A DNA stretch of 40,203 bases, taken from Chloroflexota bacterium. GTDB lineage: Bacteria > Chloroflexota > Anaerolineae > UBA4142. Numbering within the stretch: position 1 is the stretch's first letter; the number at the start of each line of letters is the position of its first letter. Positions 16,558-23,347 of this stretch are shown here, one piece after another. The notes under the pieces were generated by a model, which saw nothing but the letters and a program-made list of their open reading frames with translations, was not told the DNA's origin and searched no databases. The DNA is taken from positions 1-40,203 of the forward strand of contig VGOB01000017.1 of NCBI GenBank assembly GCA_016865935.1. Reading direction: 5' to 3'. Made by a program: the position numbers and the translations under genes.

Positions 16558-17241
16558 TCACCTTCCAATGAATTCACTCATCGCGTAATCGCTGCCCAGA
16601 TTTTCAAACAGCAACGCCTTGAAGTTTTTGACCAAATCTTTCGACGCGTGTTTGCCGATGCGCGCGACGAGCGCGTTATCCGGATACCACGCGATATTCG
16701 GCTCGTCCGTTTCAAAAAACTCAAAACCCGCGCGCTGCATCGTGCGATGCAACACATCGCGATATTCGCGAATGCCCATCCCGGATGATTCGTAATCCCA
16801 ACACCAACGATAGCCGGTCGCCAGGACGATGGATTTGTCGTACGCGCCGTCGGCGACGAGCGCAGTCATCAACGCGCGGCTGATGCCGCCGCTGCGCCAT
16901 GCGCGCGCGACTTCGATCCCGCCCAATTCGTACAAATCCGCGATGCGATCTCTGCCCCAGCGCGTATCCGCATCCGGGAGGGAGACCGTCACGTAACCGA
17001 CGATCACGCGCGCGTCGTTGTACGCCAGCGTGACATTGCCTTCCGGTGACGCGGCAATCTTGACAAGCGCCTGATGTTGAAGATCGGAGCGATTGTGCCA
17101 GAAGAATCCGAGGCCTTCGTCAATGCCAAGTCGCGCGATCTCTTCGGATGGGCAGCGCGGCACCACGGTTACGCTGCCGCGCGGCGTATCCAACGATTGG
17201 GCTATTTGAGTGATCTTGGGAGCGCGTAAAAAATCGAGCAT
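16558..17241 (-). CDS. acuA: AcuA-like GNAT protein acetyltransferase
   Basis: 227 residues from the ATG at 17241, which starts on conserved sequence. It matches Bacillus AcuA, as I recall it, along its length: VGYVTVSLPD, LYELGGIEVARAWRSGGISRALM (the acetyl-CoA-binding region), a YRWCWDYESSGM segment, EYRDVLHRTMQRAGFEFFET-type helices and the ending DNALVARIGKHAS. AcuA acetylates a catalytic lysine of acetyl-CoA synthetase and switches it off. That gene is not in the window, but an acyl-CoA hydrolase/transferase is adjacent. TATACT ends four bases before the ATG with no ribosome site, suggesting a leaderless message. Confidence 0.75.
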   Translation of the reverse strand: MLDFLRAPKITQIAQSLDTPRGSVTVVPRCPSEEIARLGIDEGLGFFWHNRSDLQHQALVKIAASPEGNVTLAYNDARVIVGYVTVSLPDADTRWGRDRIADLYELGGIEVARAWRSGGISRALMTALVADGAYDKSIVLATGYRWCWDYESSGMGIREYRDVLHRTMQRAGFEFFETDEPNIAWYPDNALVARIGKHASKDLVKNFKALLFENLGSDYAMSEFIGR

Positions 17242-17306
17242 AAAAAGTATAACGCCGCGCGACAATCGCACGGCAGATAAAATTTGTTGCGTTCAGTCGC
17301 GTTTCA

Positions 17307-17531
17307 TCAGAATGTAACTTTCAAATCAGCGGTGGTATATGTAGGCGTAACTTCGTCCTCCATCCCTCGCATCGCATACGCCAGCGAGAACCCCCGCCAA
17401 TCCGATCCATCTGCTTGGCTAGTCTCACGTTCCGCTTTGGATAAAAGGTATTCGACAAAATCGAGTACCTCTGCCTGCAACGGTCGCGGCAGTCTTTGAA
17501 CGTATTGCTGAATACTCTCGACAGCCAGCAT
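17307..17531 (-). CDS. DUF2281 family small protein
   Basis: 74 residues. The segment IQQYVQRLPRPLQAEVLDFVEYLLSK is the DUF2281 signature: a helix pair with LP....VLDFV.FL. These proteins are often antitoxin-like members of toxin-antitoxin loci, but no toxin is adjacent here. A very strong GGAGGAGG ribosome site lies before the ATG. It sits 23 bases after the CoA-transferase stop and may be the last gene of that operon. Confidence 0.65.
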   Translation of the reverse strand: MLAVESIQQYVQRLPRPLQAEVLDFVEYLLSKAERETSQADGSDWRGFSLAYAMRGMEDEVTPTYTTADLKVTF

Positions 17532-17554
17532 AGTCCTCCTCCTTCGAGACGCGT

Positions 17555-18844
17555 TCAGATATAATTGTTTTGTTTCGCGTACTTTTCCAACTCGGCGCGG
17601 AATTGCGGCGCGGCGATGGCGATCATCGCGCAAACGCGTTCGCGCACCGATTTGCCGTACAGATACGCCACGCCAAACTCGGTGACGATGTAATGCACGT
17701 CGCCGCGCGACGTAACGACGCCCGCGCCCGGTTTCAGTTGCGGCACGATGCGCGAGATTTTGCCGTCTTTGGCGTCCGCCGGTAACGCAATGATCGGCTT
17801 GCCGCCGCGCGACCGCGCCGCGCCGCGCACAAAGTCCACCTGCCCGCCAATCCCGCTGTACAACGCCGCGCCAATCGAATCGGCGCACACTTGTCCGGTG
17901 AGGTCCACCTCAATCGCGGAATTGATCGAGATCATATTGTCGTTCTGCGCGATGATGAATGGATCGTTCACGTAATCGGTCGGATGCAACTCGATCATCG
18001 CATTGTCCTGCACAAAATCGTACAAACGTTGCGAGCCGAACAAAAAGCCCGCGACGATTTTGCCGGGATGCAAAGTTTTCTTCTCGTTCGTGATCACACC
18101 GCGATTGACCAGATCGATCACGCCGTCGGAAAAGAGTTCGGTGTGAATACCCAAGTCTTTCTTATCGCCCACCTGCGCCAACACCGCGTCCGGGATCGAG
18201 CCGACACCCAGTTGCAGCGTCGCGCCATCCGGGATCATCTCCGCGATGATCTTGCCGATCGTTTCGTGGACGGGCGACGCGCCACCTTGCGGCGCTTCGG
18301 GCAACGCGTAATCGGCTTCGACGACGTGCGTGAATTTACTAAAATGAATGAACGAATCACCCAGCACGCGCGGCATCTTGCGATTCACTTCGGCGATCAC
18401 GATCTTGGCGGCTTGCGCGGCGGGCTTGGTGCAACCCACTTCGCAGCCGAACGAGCAGAAACCGTGTTCGTCCGGCGGCGAAACCTGGATCAGCGCGACA
18501 TCGAGCGGCAGCGCGCCGTTGCGAAACAAGCCGGGAATTTCGGAGAGAAAGATCGGCATAAAATCGGCGCGCCCGGCTTGCACGGCAGCGCGCGCATTTT
18601 CGCCGATGAAGAGCGCGCGGTGCCGAAAACTTTCGGCGTATTCCGGCTTCAAGTGCGGCGCCGGACCGAAAATCAAAACGTGCACCATCTCCACATCGCG
18701 CAACGCGGACGCGCGCCGCACCAGCGCGTCGAGCAAGGTGCGCGGCGCGCCGGAGCCGCCGCCCGAGTAGACGCGCTGACCTGACTGGATAATTTTCACC
18801 GCCTCATCGGCGGACACGACTTTACTGCGATACAAATCAGCCAT
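17555..18844 (-). CDS. Acetyl-CoA hydrolase/transferase (4-hydroxybutyrate CoA-transferase-like)
   Basis: 429 residues, the usual length of the family. Landmarks: the N-terminal half with GGGSGAPRTLLDAL and DVALIQVSPPDEHGFCSFG, then LQLGVGSIPDAV (209-221), the catalytic Glu236 in IHTELFSDG, and the CoA-binding GIGGQVDFVRGA. A glutamyl-CoA intermediate lets such enzymes move CoA between acetate and another acid, or hydrolyse acyl-CoA. The exact acid cannot be read from sequence. Its first eight bases overlap the end of the alanine-dehydrogenase-like gene, so the two are translated together. Confidence 0.88.
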   Translation of the reverse strand: MADLYRSKVVSADEAVKIIQSGQRVYSGGGSGAPRTLLDALVRRASALRDVEMVHVLIFGPAPHLKPEYAESFRHRALFIGENARAAVQAGRADFMPIFLSEIPGLFRNGALPLDVALIQVSPPDEHGFCSFGCEVGCTKPAAQAAKIVIAEVNRKMPRVLGDSFIHFSKFTHVVEADYALPEAPQGGASPVHETIGKIIAEMIPDGATLQLGVGSIPDAVLAQVGDKKDLGIHTELFSDGVIDLVNRGVITNEKKTLHPGKIVAGFLFGSQRLYDFVQDNAMIELHPTDYVNDPFIIAQNDNMISINSAIEVDLTGQVCADSIGAALYSGIGGQVDFVRGAARSRGGKPIIALPADAKDGKISRIVPQLKPGAGVVTSRGDVHYIVTEFGVAYLYGKSVRERVCAMIAIAAPQFRAELEKYAKQNNYI

Positions 18845-19937
18845 CGGTATCCATCCCTAGTGCATCAGCAATTTGTTGGTTCACCAACTTGCCGTTCCAC
18901 ACGTTGACGCCGCGCGCCAGCGCTTGATCGCGCCGAATTGCTTCATCCACGCCCAGCATTCCGATCTCGTACAGGTACGGCAGTGCGGCGTTGAGTAACG
19001 CGTGACTCGCCGTACGCGCGACCTGGGCGAGCAAATTCGGCACGCAGTAGTGAATCACGCCTTCCGCGACGAACACCGGATCGCGCAGTGTGGTGGGGCG
19101 ACTCGTTTCGACACAGCCGCCCTGGTCAATCGAAAAATCCATAATGACCGCGCGCTCGCGCATCCGCTTGACCATCTCGCGCTTGATCACGATCGGCGCG
19201 CGCTGTCCGGGCACCAAGACCGCGCCGACGAAGACATCGGCAAATTCGAGCACGCGGTTGATGTTGTACGCGGTGGCGTACATCGTCGTCACGCGCCCGC
19301 CGAACATCTCGTCAATCCGATGCAATTTGGCGGGATTGCGATCCAGCACCGTCACTTGCGCGCCCAAGCCGATGAACGCGCGCGCGGCGTTTTCGCCTAG
19401 CACGCCTGCGCCCAAGATGACGACTGCCGCCGCAGGCACGCCCGGCACGCCACTGAGCAAAATGCCGCGTCCGCCGCGCGCGCTGGAAAGCAAATTTCCG
19501 GCGATGACCGGCGCGAGTCGTCCCGCGACTTCGCTGGAGGTGAGCAATACCGGCAGCGCGCCATCGTCGGTCTGGATCATTTCGTACGCGATCGCGGTGA
19601 CGGAACGCTGCTGCAATGCTTCGACCAAATCAGGCGACGCGACGGTGAGATGCAAAAAACACATCACGGTTTGACCGTCGCGCAACAGCGCGTGCTCGCG
19701 CGCGGCAAGGCGCGTCATCTTGGCGATAACATCGGCGCGACCGTACACTTCTTCGGCGGAGTAGACAATCTCCGCGCCCGTCGCGCGGTAATTCTCGTCG
19801 CTAAAGCCCGCGCCCGCGCCGGTGTTCCGCTCGACGTACACTTTGTGTCCGGCTTCGACGAGCGCGTGCGCGCCCGCCGGAGTCAGACCGACTCGATTTT
19901 CCAAATCGCGCACTTCTTTGGGCACTCCGAAATTCAT
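18837..19937 (-). CDS. Alanine dehydrogenase-like protein with altered active-site Lys
   Basis: 366 residues with the full alanine dehydrogenase/PNT fold. PKEVRDLENRVGLTP supplies Arg15, MCFLHLT supplies His96, GAGVLGENAARAF is the NAD fingerprint and FSIDQGGCVET carries the catalytic Asp. The family's second substrate-binding residue, Lys75 in VKEP, is Thr here (AKMTRL). Classical enzymes interconvert alanine and pyruvate with NAD. This one may use another amino acid or act differently. It leads an operon with the CoA-transferase. The promoter at 20075-20048 gives a leader of about 100 bases containing octamer repeats. Confidence 0.78.
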   Translation of the reverse strand: MNFGVPKEVRDLENRVGLTPAGAHALVEAGHKVYVERNTGAGAGFSDENYRATGAEIVYSAEEVYGRADVIAKMTRLAAREHALLRDGQTVMCFLHLTVASPDLVEALQQRSVTAIAYEMIQTDDGALPVLLTSSEVAGRLAPVIAGNLLSSARGGRGILLSGVPGVPAAAVVILGAGVLGENAARAFIGLGAQVTVLDRNPAKLHRIDEMFGGRVTTMYATAYNINRVLEFADVFVGAVLVPGQRAPIVIKREMVKRMRERAVIMDFSIDQGGCVETSRPTTLRDPVFVAEGVIHYCVPNLLAQVARTASHALLNAALPYLYEIGMLGVDEAIRRDQALARGVNVWNGKLVNQQIADALGMDTDG

Positions 19938-19952
19938 ACCACACCTCGTTGG

Positions 19953-20045
19953 TTAGCCAATTGGTGATTAGTGATTCGTGATTTGTCATTTGCTCATTTG
20001 CTCATTTGCTCATTTGCTCATTTGCTCATTTGTCATTCTTCATTC
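19953..20045. repeat. Octamer tandem repeat in the leader of the alanine-dehydrogenase-like gene
   Basis: TTTGCTCA occurs five times in tandem (about 19989-20028), flanked by degenerate copies with TTTGTCA and TGATTAGTGATT. On the sense strand of the minus-strand gene each unit reads ATGAGCAA. The block lies between the promoter (-10 at 20053-20048) and the start codon, so copy-number change would alter leader length. No spacers, so not CRISPR. Confidence 0.75.
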
Positions 20046-20047
20046 GC

Positions 20048-20075
20048 ATTATACCACGCTTTTGGTTATGTTCAA
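20048..20075 (-). promoter_or_regulatory. Promoter of the alanine-dehydrogenase-like operon
   Basis: Minus strand TTGAAC (20075-20070), 16-base spacer, TGG-extended TATAAT (20053-20048). Its -35 lies next to the -35 of the divergent nfnA promoter, so the two probably compete or share a regulator. Confidence 0.65.
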
Positions 20076-20076
20076 A

Positions 20077-20105
20077 TTGACTTGCGCCAATCGCTATGAT
20101 AGAAT
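20077..20105 (+). promoter_or_regulatory. Promoter of nfnAB
   Basis: TTGACT (20077-20082), a 17-base spacer and TAGAAT (20100-20105). The start site near 20112 would give a leader of about 270 bases carrying both palindromic repeats that follow. Confidence 0.65.
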
Positions 20106-20115
20106 CGTGGCGGTC

Positions 20116-20205
20116 TGTCATTGCGAGCCGCGCAGCGGCGAAGCAATCTCCTAATCGCAAAGTGGAGATTGCTTCGTCGGCGCAAAACGCCTCCTCGCAA
20201 TGACA
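20116..20205. repeat. TGTCATTGCGAG palindromic repeat, copy 2
   Basis: Same element as 12304-12384, with outer arms TGTCATTGCGAG and CTCGCAATGACA and inner GAAGCAATCTCC and GGAGATTGCTTC. The centre and the GCCGCGCAGCGGCG arm differ. It lies at the start of the predicted nfnAB leader. Confidence 0.8.
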
Positions 20206-20279
20206 CCCGGCAAACGCATTTTTGACAAACCCGCCCTATCGGGATAGGATAGTAAGTAGTGTTCACGCATATTTCAGTA

Positions 20280-20350
20280 TGTCATGCTGAGCGGAGCGAA
20301 GCATCTCGCGCAAGCATGCCGAGAGACTCTTCGCTTCGCTCAGAGTGACA
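20280..20350. repeat. TGTCATGCTGAGCG palindromic repeat, second family
   Basis: A 71-base inverted repeat: TGTCATGCTGAGCG and AGCGAAG on the left, CTTCGCTTCGCTCAGAGTGACA (split here for reading: CTTCGCTTCGC, TCAGAGTGACA) on the right. It is related in style to the TCATTGCGAG family but distinct. It ends 20 bases before the nfnA ribosome site. Just upstream, CCCTATCGGGATAGGATAG (20234-20252) is another small palindromic word, also hinted at near 62-74. Confidence 0.7.
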
Positions 20351-20383
20351 ATTCAATACGACACCACGACAAGGAGGTCAGGA

Positions 20384-21229
20384 GTGTACAAAATCCTGAA
20401 GAAACAGGTCTTGAGCGACCTGGTTACGTTGATGGAAGTTTCCGCGCCGCAAGTGACGCGCAAAGCGCAAGCCGGACAATTCGTGATCGTCCGCGCGTAC
20501 GAAGAGAGCGAGCGCATCCCGCTCACGATTGCCGATTTTGATCGCGCGGCGCAAAGCGTCACGCTCGTCATCCAGCAAGTCGGCAAGTCCACGATGCAAA
20601 TGTGCCAGATGAACGAGGGCGACGAATTCGCCACGGTCGCCGGTCCGCTGGGGCATCCCACCGAAATCGAAAAGTACGGCACGGTGATTTGCATCGGCGG
20701 CGGCGTGGGCATCGCGCCGGTCTATCCGATCGCGCGCGCGCTCAAAGAAGCCGGCAACCACGTCATTTCGATCATCGGCGCGCGCAACCAATCGTTGTTG
20801 TTCTGGGAAGAAAAAATGCGCGCGGTCTCGGACGAATTGATCGTCACCACCGACGATGGCTCGTACGGGCGCAAAGCGTTGGTCACCGAACCGCTCAAAG
20901 AAATTTTAACCGCGCGTCAAGACATCAAAAAAGTCTGGGCGATCGGACCGGCGATTATGATGAAGTTCGTCGCGGCGACAACCAAGACGTTCAATGTGCC
21001 AACCATCGTCAGTCTGAACACGATTATGATTGACGGCACCGGAATGTGCGGCGGCTGTCGCGTCCTCACGACCGACGGCGCGCAATTCGTCTGCGTGGAC
21101 GGACCGGAGTTCGACGCACACCGTGTTGACTGGGATGTGATGATGTCGCGGATGCAATTCTATCGCGCGGAAGAACAAGCCGCCGTCGAACAGTGGAAGC
21201 ATCAGTGCAATCTGGCGAGTGCCGCCTAG
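20384..21229 (+). CDS. nfnA: NfnA / SudB-type ferredoxin:NAD(P)H oxidoreductase subunit
   Basis: 281 residues from a GTG at 20384, chosen because AAGGAGG lies seven bases upstream and the family begins (M/V)YKI. An FAD-binding barrel with RAYEESERIPLTIADFD and the NAD-binding GGGVGIAPVYPIARAL precede a C-terminal [2Fe-2S] site in GTGMCGGCRVLTTDGAQFVC. In NfnAB this subunit holds one FAD and exchanges electrons with NADH. The same fold occurs in dihydroorotate dehydrogenase electron-transfer subunits, but pairing with a GltD-like partner points to Nfn/sulfide dehydrogenase. A palindromic repeat separates it from nfnB. Confidence 0.85.
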   Translation: MYKILKKQVLSDLVTLMEVSAPQVTRKAQAGQFVIVRAYEESERIPLTIADFDRAAQSVTLVIQQVGKSTMQMCQMNEGDEFATVAGPLGHPTEIEKYGTVICIGGGVGIAPVYPIARALKEAGNHVISIIGARNQSLLFWEEKMRAVSDELIVTTDDGSYGRKALVTEPLKEILTARQDIKKVWAIGPAIMMKFVAATTKTFNVPTIVSLNTIMIDGTGMCGGCRVLTTDGAQFVCVDGPEFDAHRVDWDVMMSRMQFYRAEEQAAVEQWKHQCNLASAA

Positions 21230-21233
21230 CATT

Positions 21234-21318
21234 TGTCATTGCGAGCCCCGTAGGGGCGAAGCAATCCCCAGGTAACTCGGAGATTGCTTCGTCGCGCAAA
21301 ACGCTCCTCGCAATGACA
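21234..21318. repeat. TGTCATTGCGAG palindromic repeat, copy 3, inside nfnAB
   Basis: Begins five bases after the nfnA stop and ends 13 bases before the nfnB start, filling nearly the whole intergenic gap. Same arms as copies 1 and 2 with GCCCCGTAGGGGCG in the left arm. It would form a strong hairpin within the operon transcript and could set different levels of the two subunits. Confidence 0.8.
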
Positions 21319-21331
21319 CTGAGAGAATAAA

Positions 21332-22732
21332 ATGGCAAAGAAAACCATCGTCCCAAAGAAAACGCCGATGCCGGAACAACCGGCGGAGGAACGAATTCAT
21401 AATTACAACGAAGTGCCGTATGGCTACACCGAAGAGCAAGCGATTGCCGAAGCCAAACGCTGTATCGAGTGCGCCAAGCCGTTGTGTATGGCGGGTTGTC
21501 CGGTCAACATCAACATTCCCGGCTTTTTGAAACTGATCGCCGACGGCGATTTTCGCGGCGCGGTCAACTTGGTCAAAGAGACGAACGCGCTCCCCGCGAT
21601 CACCGGGCGCGTCTGTCCGCAGGAAACGCAATGCGAAGGTGTCTGTACGCTCTGCAAAAAATTCGAGCCGGTGGGCGTCGGGCGGTTGGAACGATTTGTC
21701 GCGGATTGGGAAGCCGCGCAAGGCGCGCTGCCGGTGCCGCCGCTGCCACCGCCAACCGGCAAAAAAGTCGCGGTCGTCGGTTCAGGTCCGGCGGGTCTCA
21801 CCGTCGCCGCGGATCTCGCGCGGCTGGGACATCACGTCACGATCTTCGAAGCGTTGCACGAAGCGGGCGGCGTGTTGGTCTACGGCATTCCGGAATTTCG
21901 TTTGCCCAAAGCAATTGTCAAACGCGAAGTCGAGTACGTCTGCTCGCTCGGCGTCAAATTGGTCAAAGATTTCGTCGTCGGCAACGCGGCAACGGTGGAC
22001 GAACTGCTCGAAGAGTTCGACGCGATCTTTCTCGGCTCCGGCGCGGGTCTGCCCTGGTTCCTGGGAATTCCCGGCGAAAACCTCGGCGGCGTGTACTCGG
22101 CGAACGAGTACCTGACGCGCTCGAACTTGATGAAGGCGTATCGTTTTCCGGAGTACGACACGCCGATTGCGCGCGGTCAGCGCGTCATCACGATTGGCGG
22201 CGGCAACGTTGCGATGGATGCGGCGCGCACCGCGCTGCGACTCGGCGCGAAAGAATCGATCATCGTCTACCGGCGCTCGCGCGATGAAATGCCGGCGCGT
22301 GCGGAAGAAATTCACCACGCCGAGCAAGAAGGGATCATCTTCAACTTGCTGACGACGCCGGTTGCGCTGCACGGCGCGAATGGACGCGTCACCGAAATGG
22401 AGTGCCTCAAGAACGAACTCGGCGAGCCGGACGCGTCCGGTCGTCGTCGTCCGGTGGCGATCAAAGATTCCAACTTTTGCATCCCCACCGACATCGTCGT
22501 CGTTGCGGTCGGGCAAAGCCCCAGCCCGTTGATTCCAAAGACAACGCCGGATCTGAAAGTGGCAAAGGGTGGAGTTGTGACCGTGGAAGAACAAACGATG
22601 AAGACCTCGAAGAAAGGCGTGTTCGCCGGAGGAGACGTAGCGACCGGCGGCGCGACGGTGATTCTGGCGATGGGGCAAGCGAAGATCGCGTCCAAGGCGA
22701 TTGACGAGTATTTGAAAACAGGCGCGTGGTAA
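21332..22732 (+). CDS. nfnB: NfnB / GltD-like NADPH oxidoreductase subunit
   Basis: 466 residues, annotated in many genomes as NADPH-dependent glutamate synthase small subunit (gltA). The N-terminus carries two [4Fe-4S] sites: CIECAKPLCMAGCPV (about 46-60) and CPQETQCEGVC. Next are the FAD motif VAVVGSGPAGLTVAADLA and the NADPH motif TIGGGNVAMDAARTALRLGA with YRRS, and a C-terminal GGDVATGG. Together with NfnA it should couple NADH and reduced ferredoxin to NADPH formation by electron bifurcation. Glutamate synthase is less likely because no large subunit is present. Confidence 0.87.
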   Translation: MAKKTIVPKKTPMPEQPAEERIHNYNEVPYGYTEEQAIAEAKRCIECAKPLCMAGCPVNINIPGFLKLIADGDFRGAVNLVKETNALPAITGRVCPQETQCEGVCTLCKKFEPVGVGRLERFVADWEAAQGALPVPPLPPPTGKKVAVVGSGPAGLTVAADLARLGHHVTIFEALHEAGGVLVYGIPEFRLPKAIVKREVEYVCSLGVKLVKDFVVGNAATVDELLEEFDAIFLGSGAGLPWFLGIPGENLGGVYSANEYLTRSNLMKAYRFPEYDTPIARGQRVITIGGGNVAMDAARTALRLGAKESIIVYRRSRDEMPARAEEIHHAEQEGIIFNLLTTPVALHGANGRVTEMECLKNELGEPDASGRRRPVAIKDSNFCIPTDIVVVAVGQSPSPLIPKTTPDLKVAKGGVVTVEEQTMKTSKKGVFAGGDVATGGATVILAMGQAKIASKAIDEYLKTGAW

Positions 22733-22737
22733 AATCG

Positions 22738-22775
22738 AAACCTGGAAGGTTTTTAGAAACCTTCCAGGTTTTTTC
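22738..22775. terminator. Bidirectional terminator between nfnB and the CBS gene
   Basis: A perfect 15-base stem (22738-22752 with 22757-22771), four-base loop and a T6 run on the plus strand. It ends exactly where the convergent CBS gene stops. The CCTGGAAGG core is shared with the terminator at 14027-14055. Confidence 0.9.
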
Positions 22776-23216
22776 TTACGCAAACACCGATCGCGTTTCG
22801 CTTTCGGATACCAGCAATCGAAAAATATCCGTCTCGGTGATGATGCCCACCAGGCGATTGCCGTCGCAGACCGGCAAGCCGCCGAATTTGTGTTCCAGCA
22901 TCAAGCGCGCCGCCGCTTCAATCGAAGTGTCCGGCGAAACGGTGATCGGATCGCGCGTCATAATCTCGCGCACCGTCAAGCGCGCGATCAGATAGTTCAA
23001 TTCGTAGAAACTGAGCGCGGTCGCGCCGGAAGGCGACGCCTCGCGAATATCGCCCAGCGTGACAATCCCCACCAAGCGGCAATCTTCCACGACGAGCAAG
23101 CGCCGGATATTGCACTGCTTCATCAGATGATTAGCTTCCGGCAACGTCGTGCCTGGCTCGATTGTGATCGGATCGGGAGTCATCCAATCTTTGACTAGAT
23201 GTCTACGCATACTCAT
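22776..23216 (-). CDS. Two-CBS-domain protein
   Basis: 146 residues from the ATG at 23216, which has GGAG eight bases upstream. Longer upstream reading has no family support. CBS1 runs from VKDWMTPDPITIEPGTTL to VGIVTLGDIRE, and CBS2 from VREIMTRDPITVSPDTSI to LVGIITETDIFRLL. Paired CBS domains bind adenine nucleotides and sense energy or ligand state. As a stand-alone pair with no enzyme domain it probably regulates a partner. It is transcribed divergently from the large sensor kinase. Confidence 0.85.
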   Translation of the reverse strand: MSMRRHLVKDWMTPDPITIEPGTTLPEANHLMKQCNIRRLLVVEDCRLVGIVTLGDIREASPSGATALSFYELNYLIARLTVREIMTRDPITVSPDTSIEAAARLMLEHKFGGLPVCDGNRLVGIITETDIFRLLVSESETRSVFA

Positions 23217-23310
23217 CGAACGGACTCCAAGAAACTGCCTCAATGATAGTAGGAACAAGTCCAAACGTCGTATGCAAGGGGTCAAAAAGCGGTCAAAAAC
23301 ACCTGCCGCG

Positions 23311-23340
23311 TTAGACAACGCGGCGCATCTGTAGTAAAAT
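23311..23340 (+). promoter_or_regulatory. Promoter of the GAF/PAS kinase, probably leaderless
   Basis: TTAGAC (23311-23316), an 18-base spacer and TAAAAT (23335-23340), seven bases before the ATG at 23348. No ribosome site fits in between. Confidence 0.5.
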
Positions 23341-23347
23341 AGAATCG

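Noticed and set aside
19986-20030. CRISPR-like array
   Set aside because: Units are eight bases and directly adjacent, with no spacers and no cas genes.
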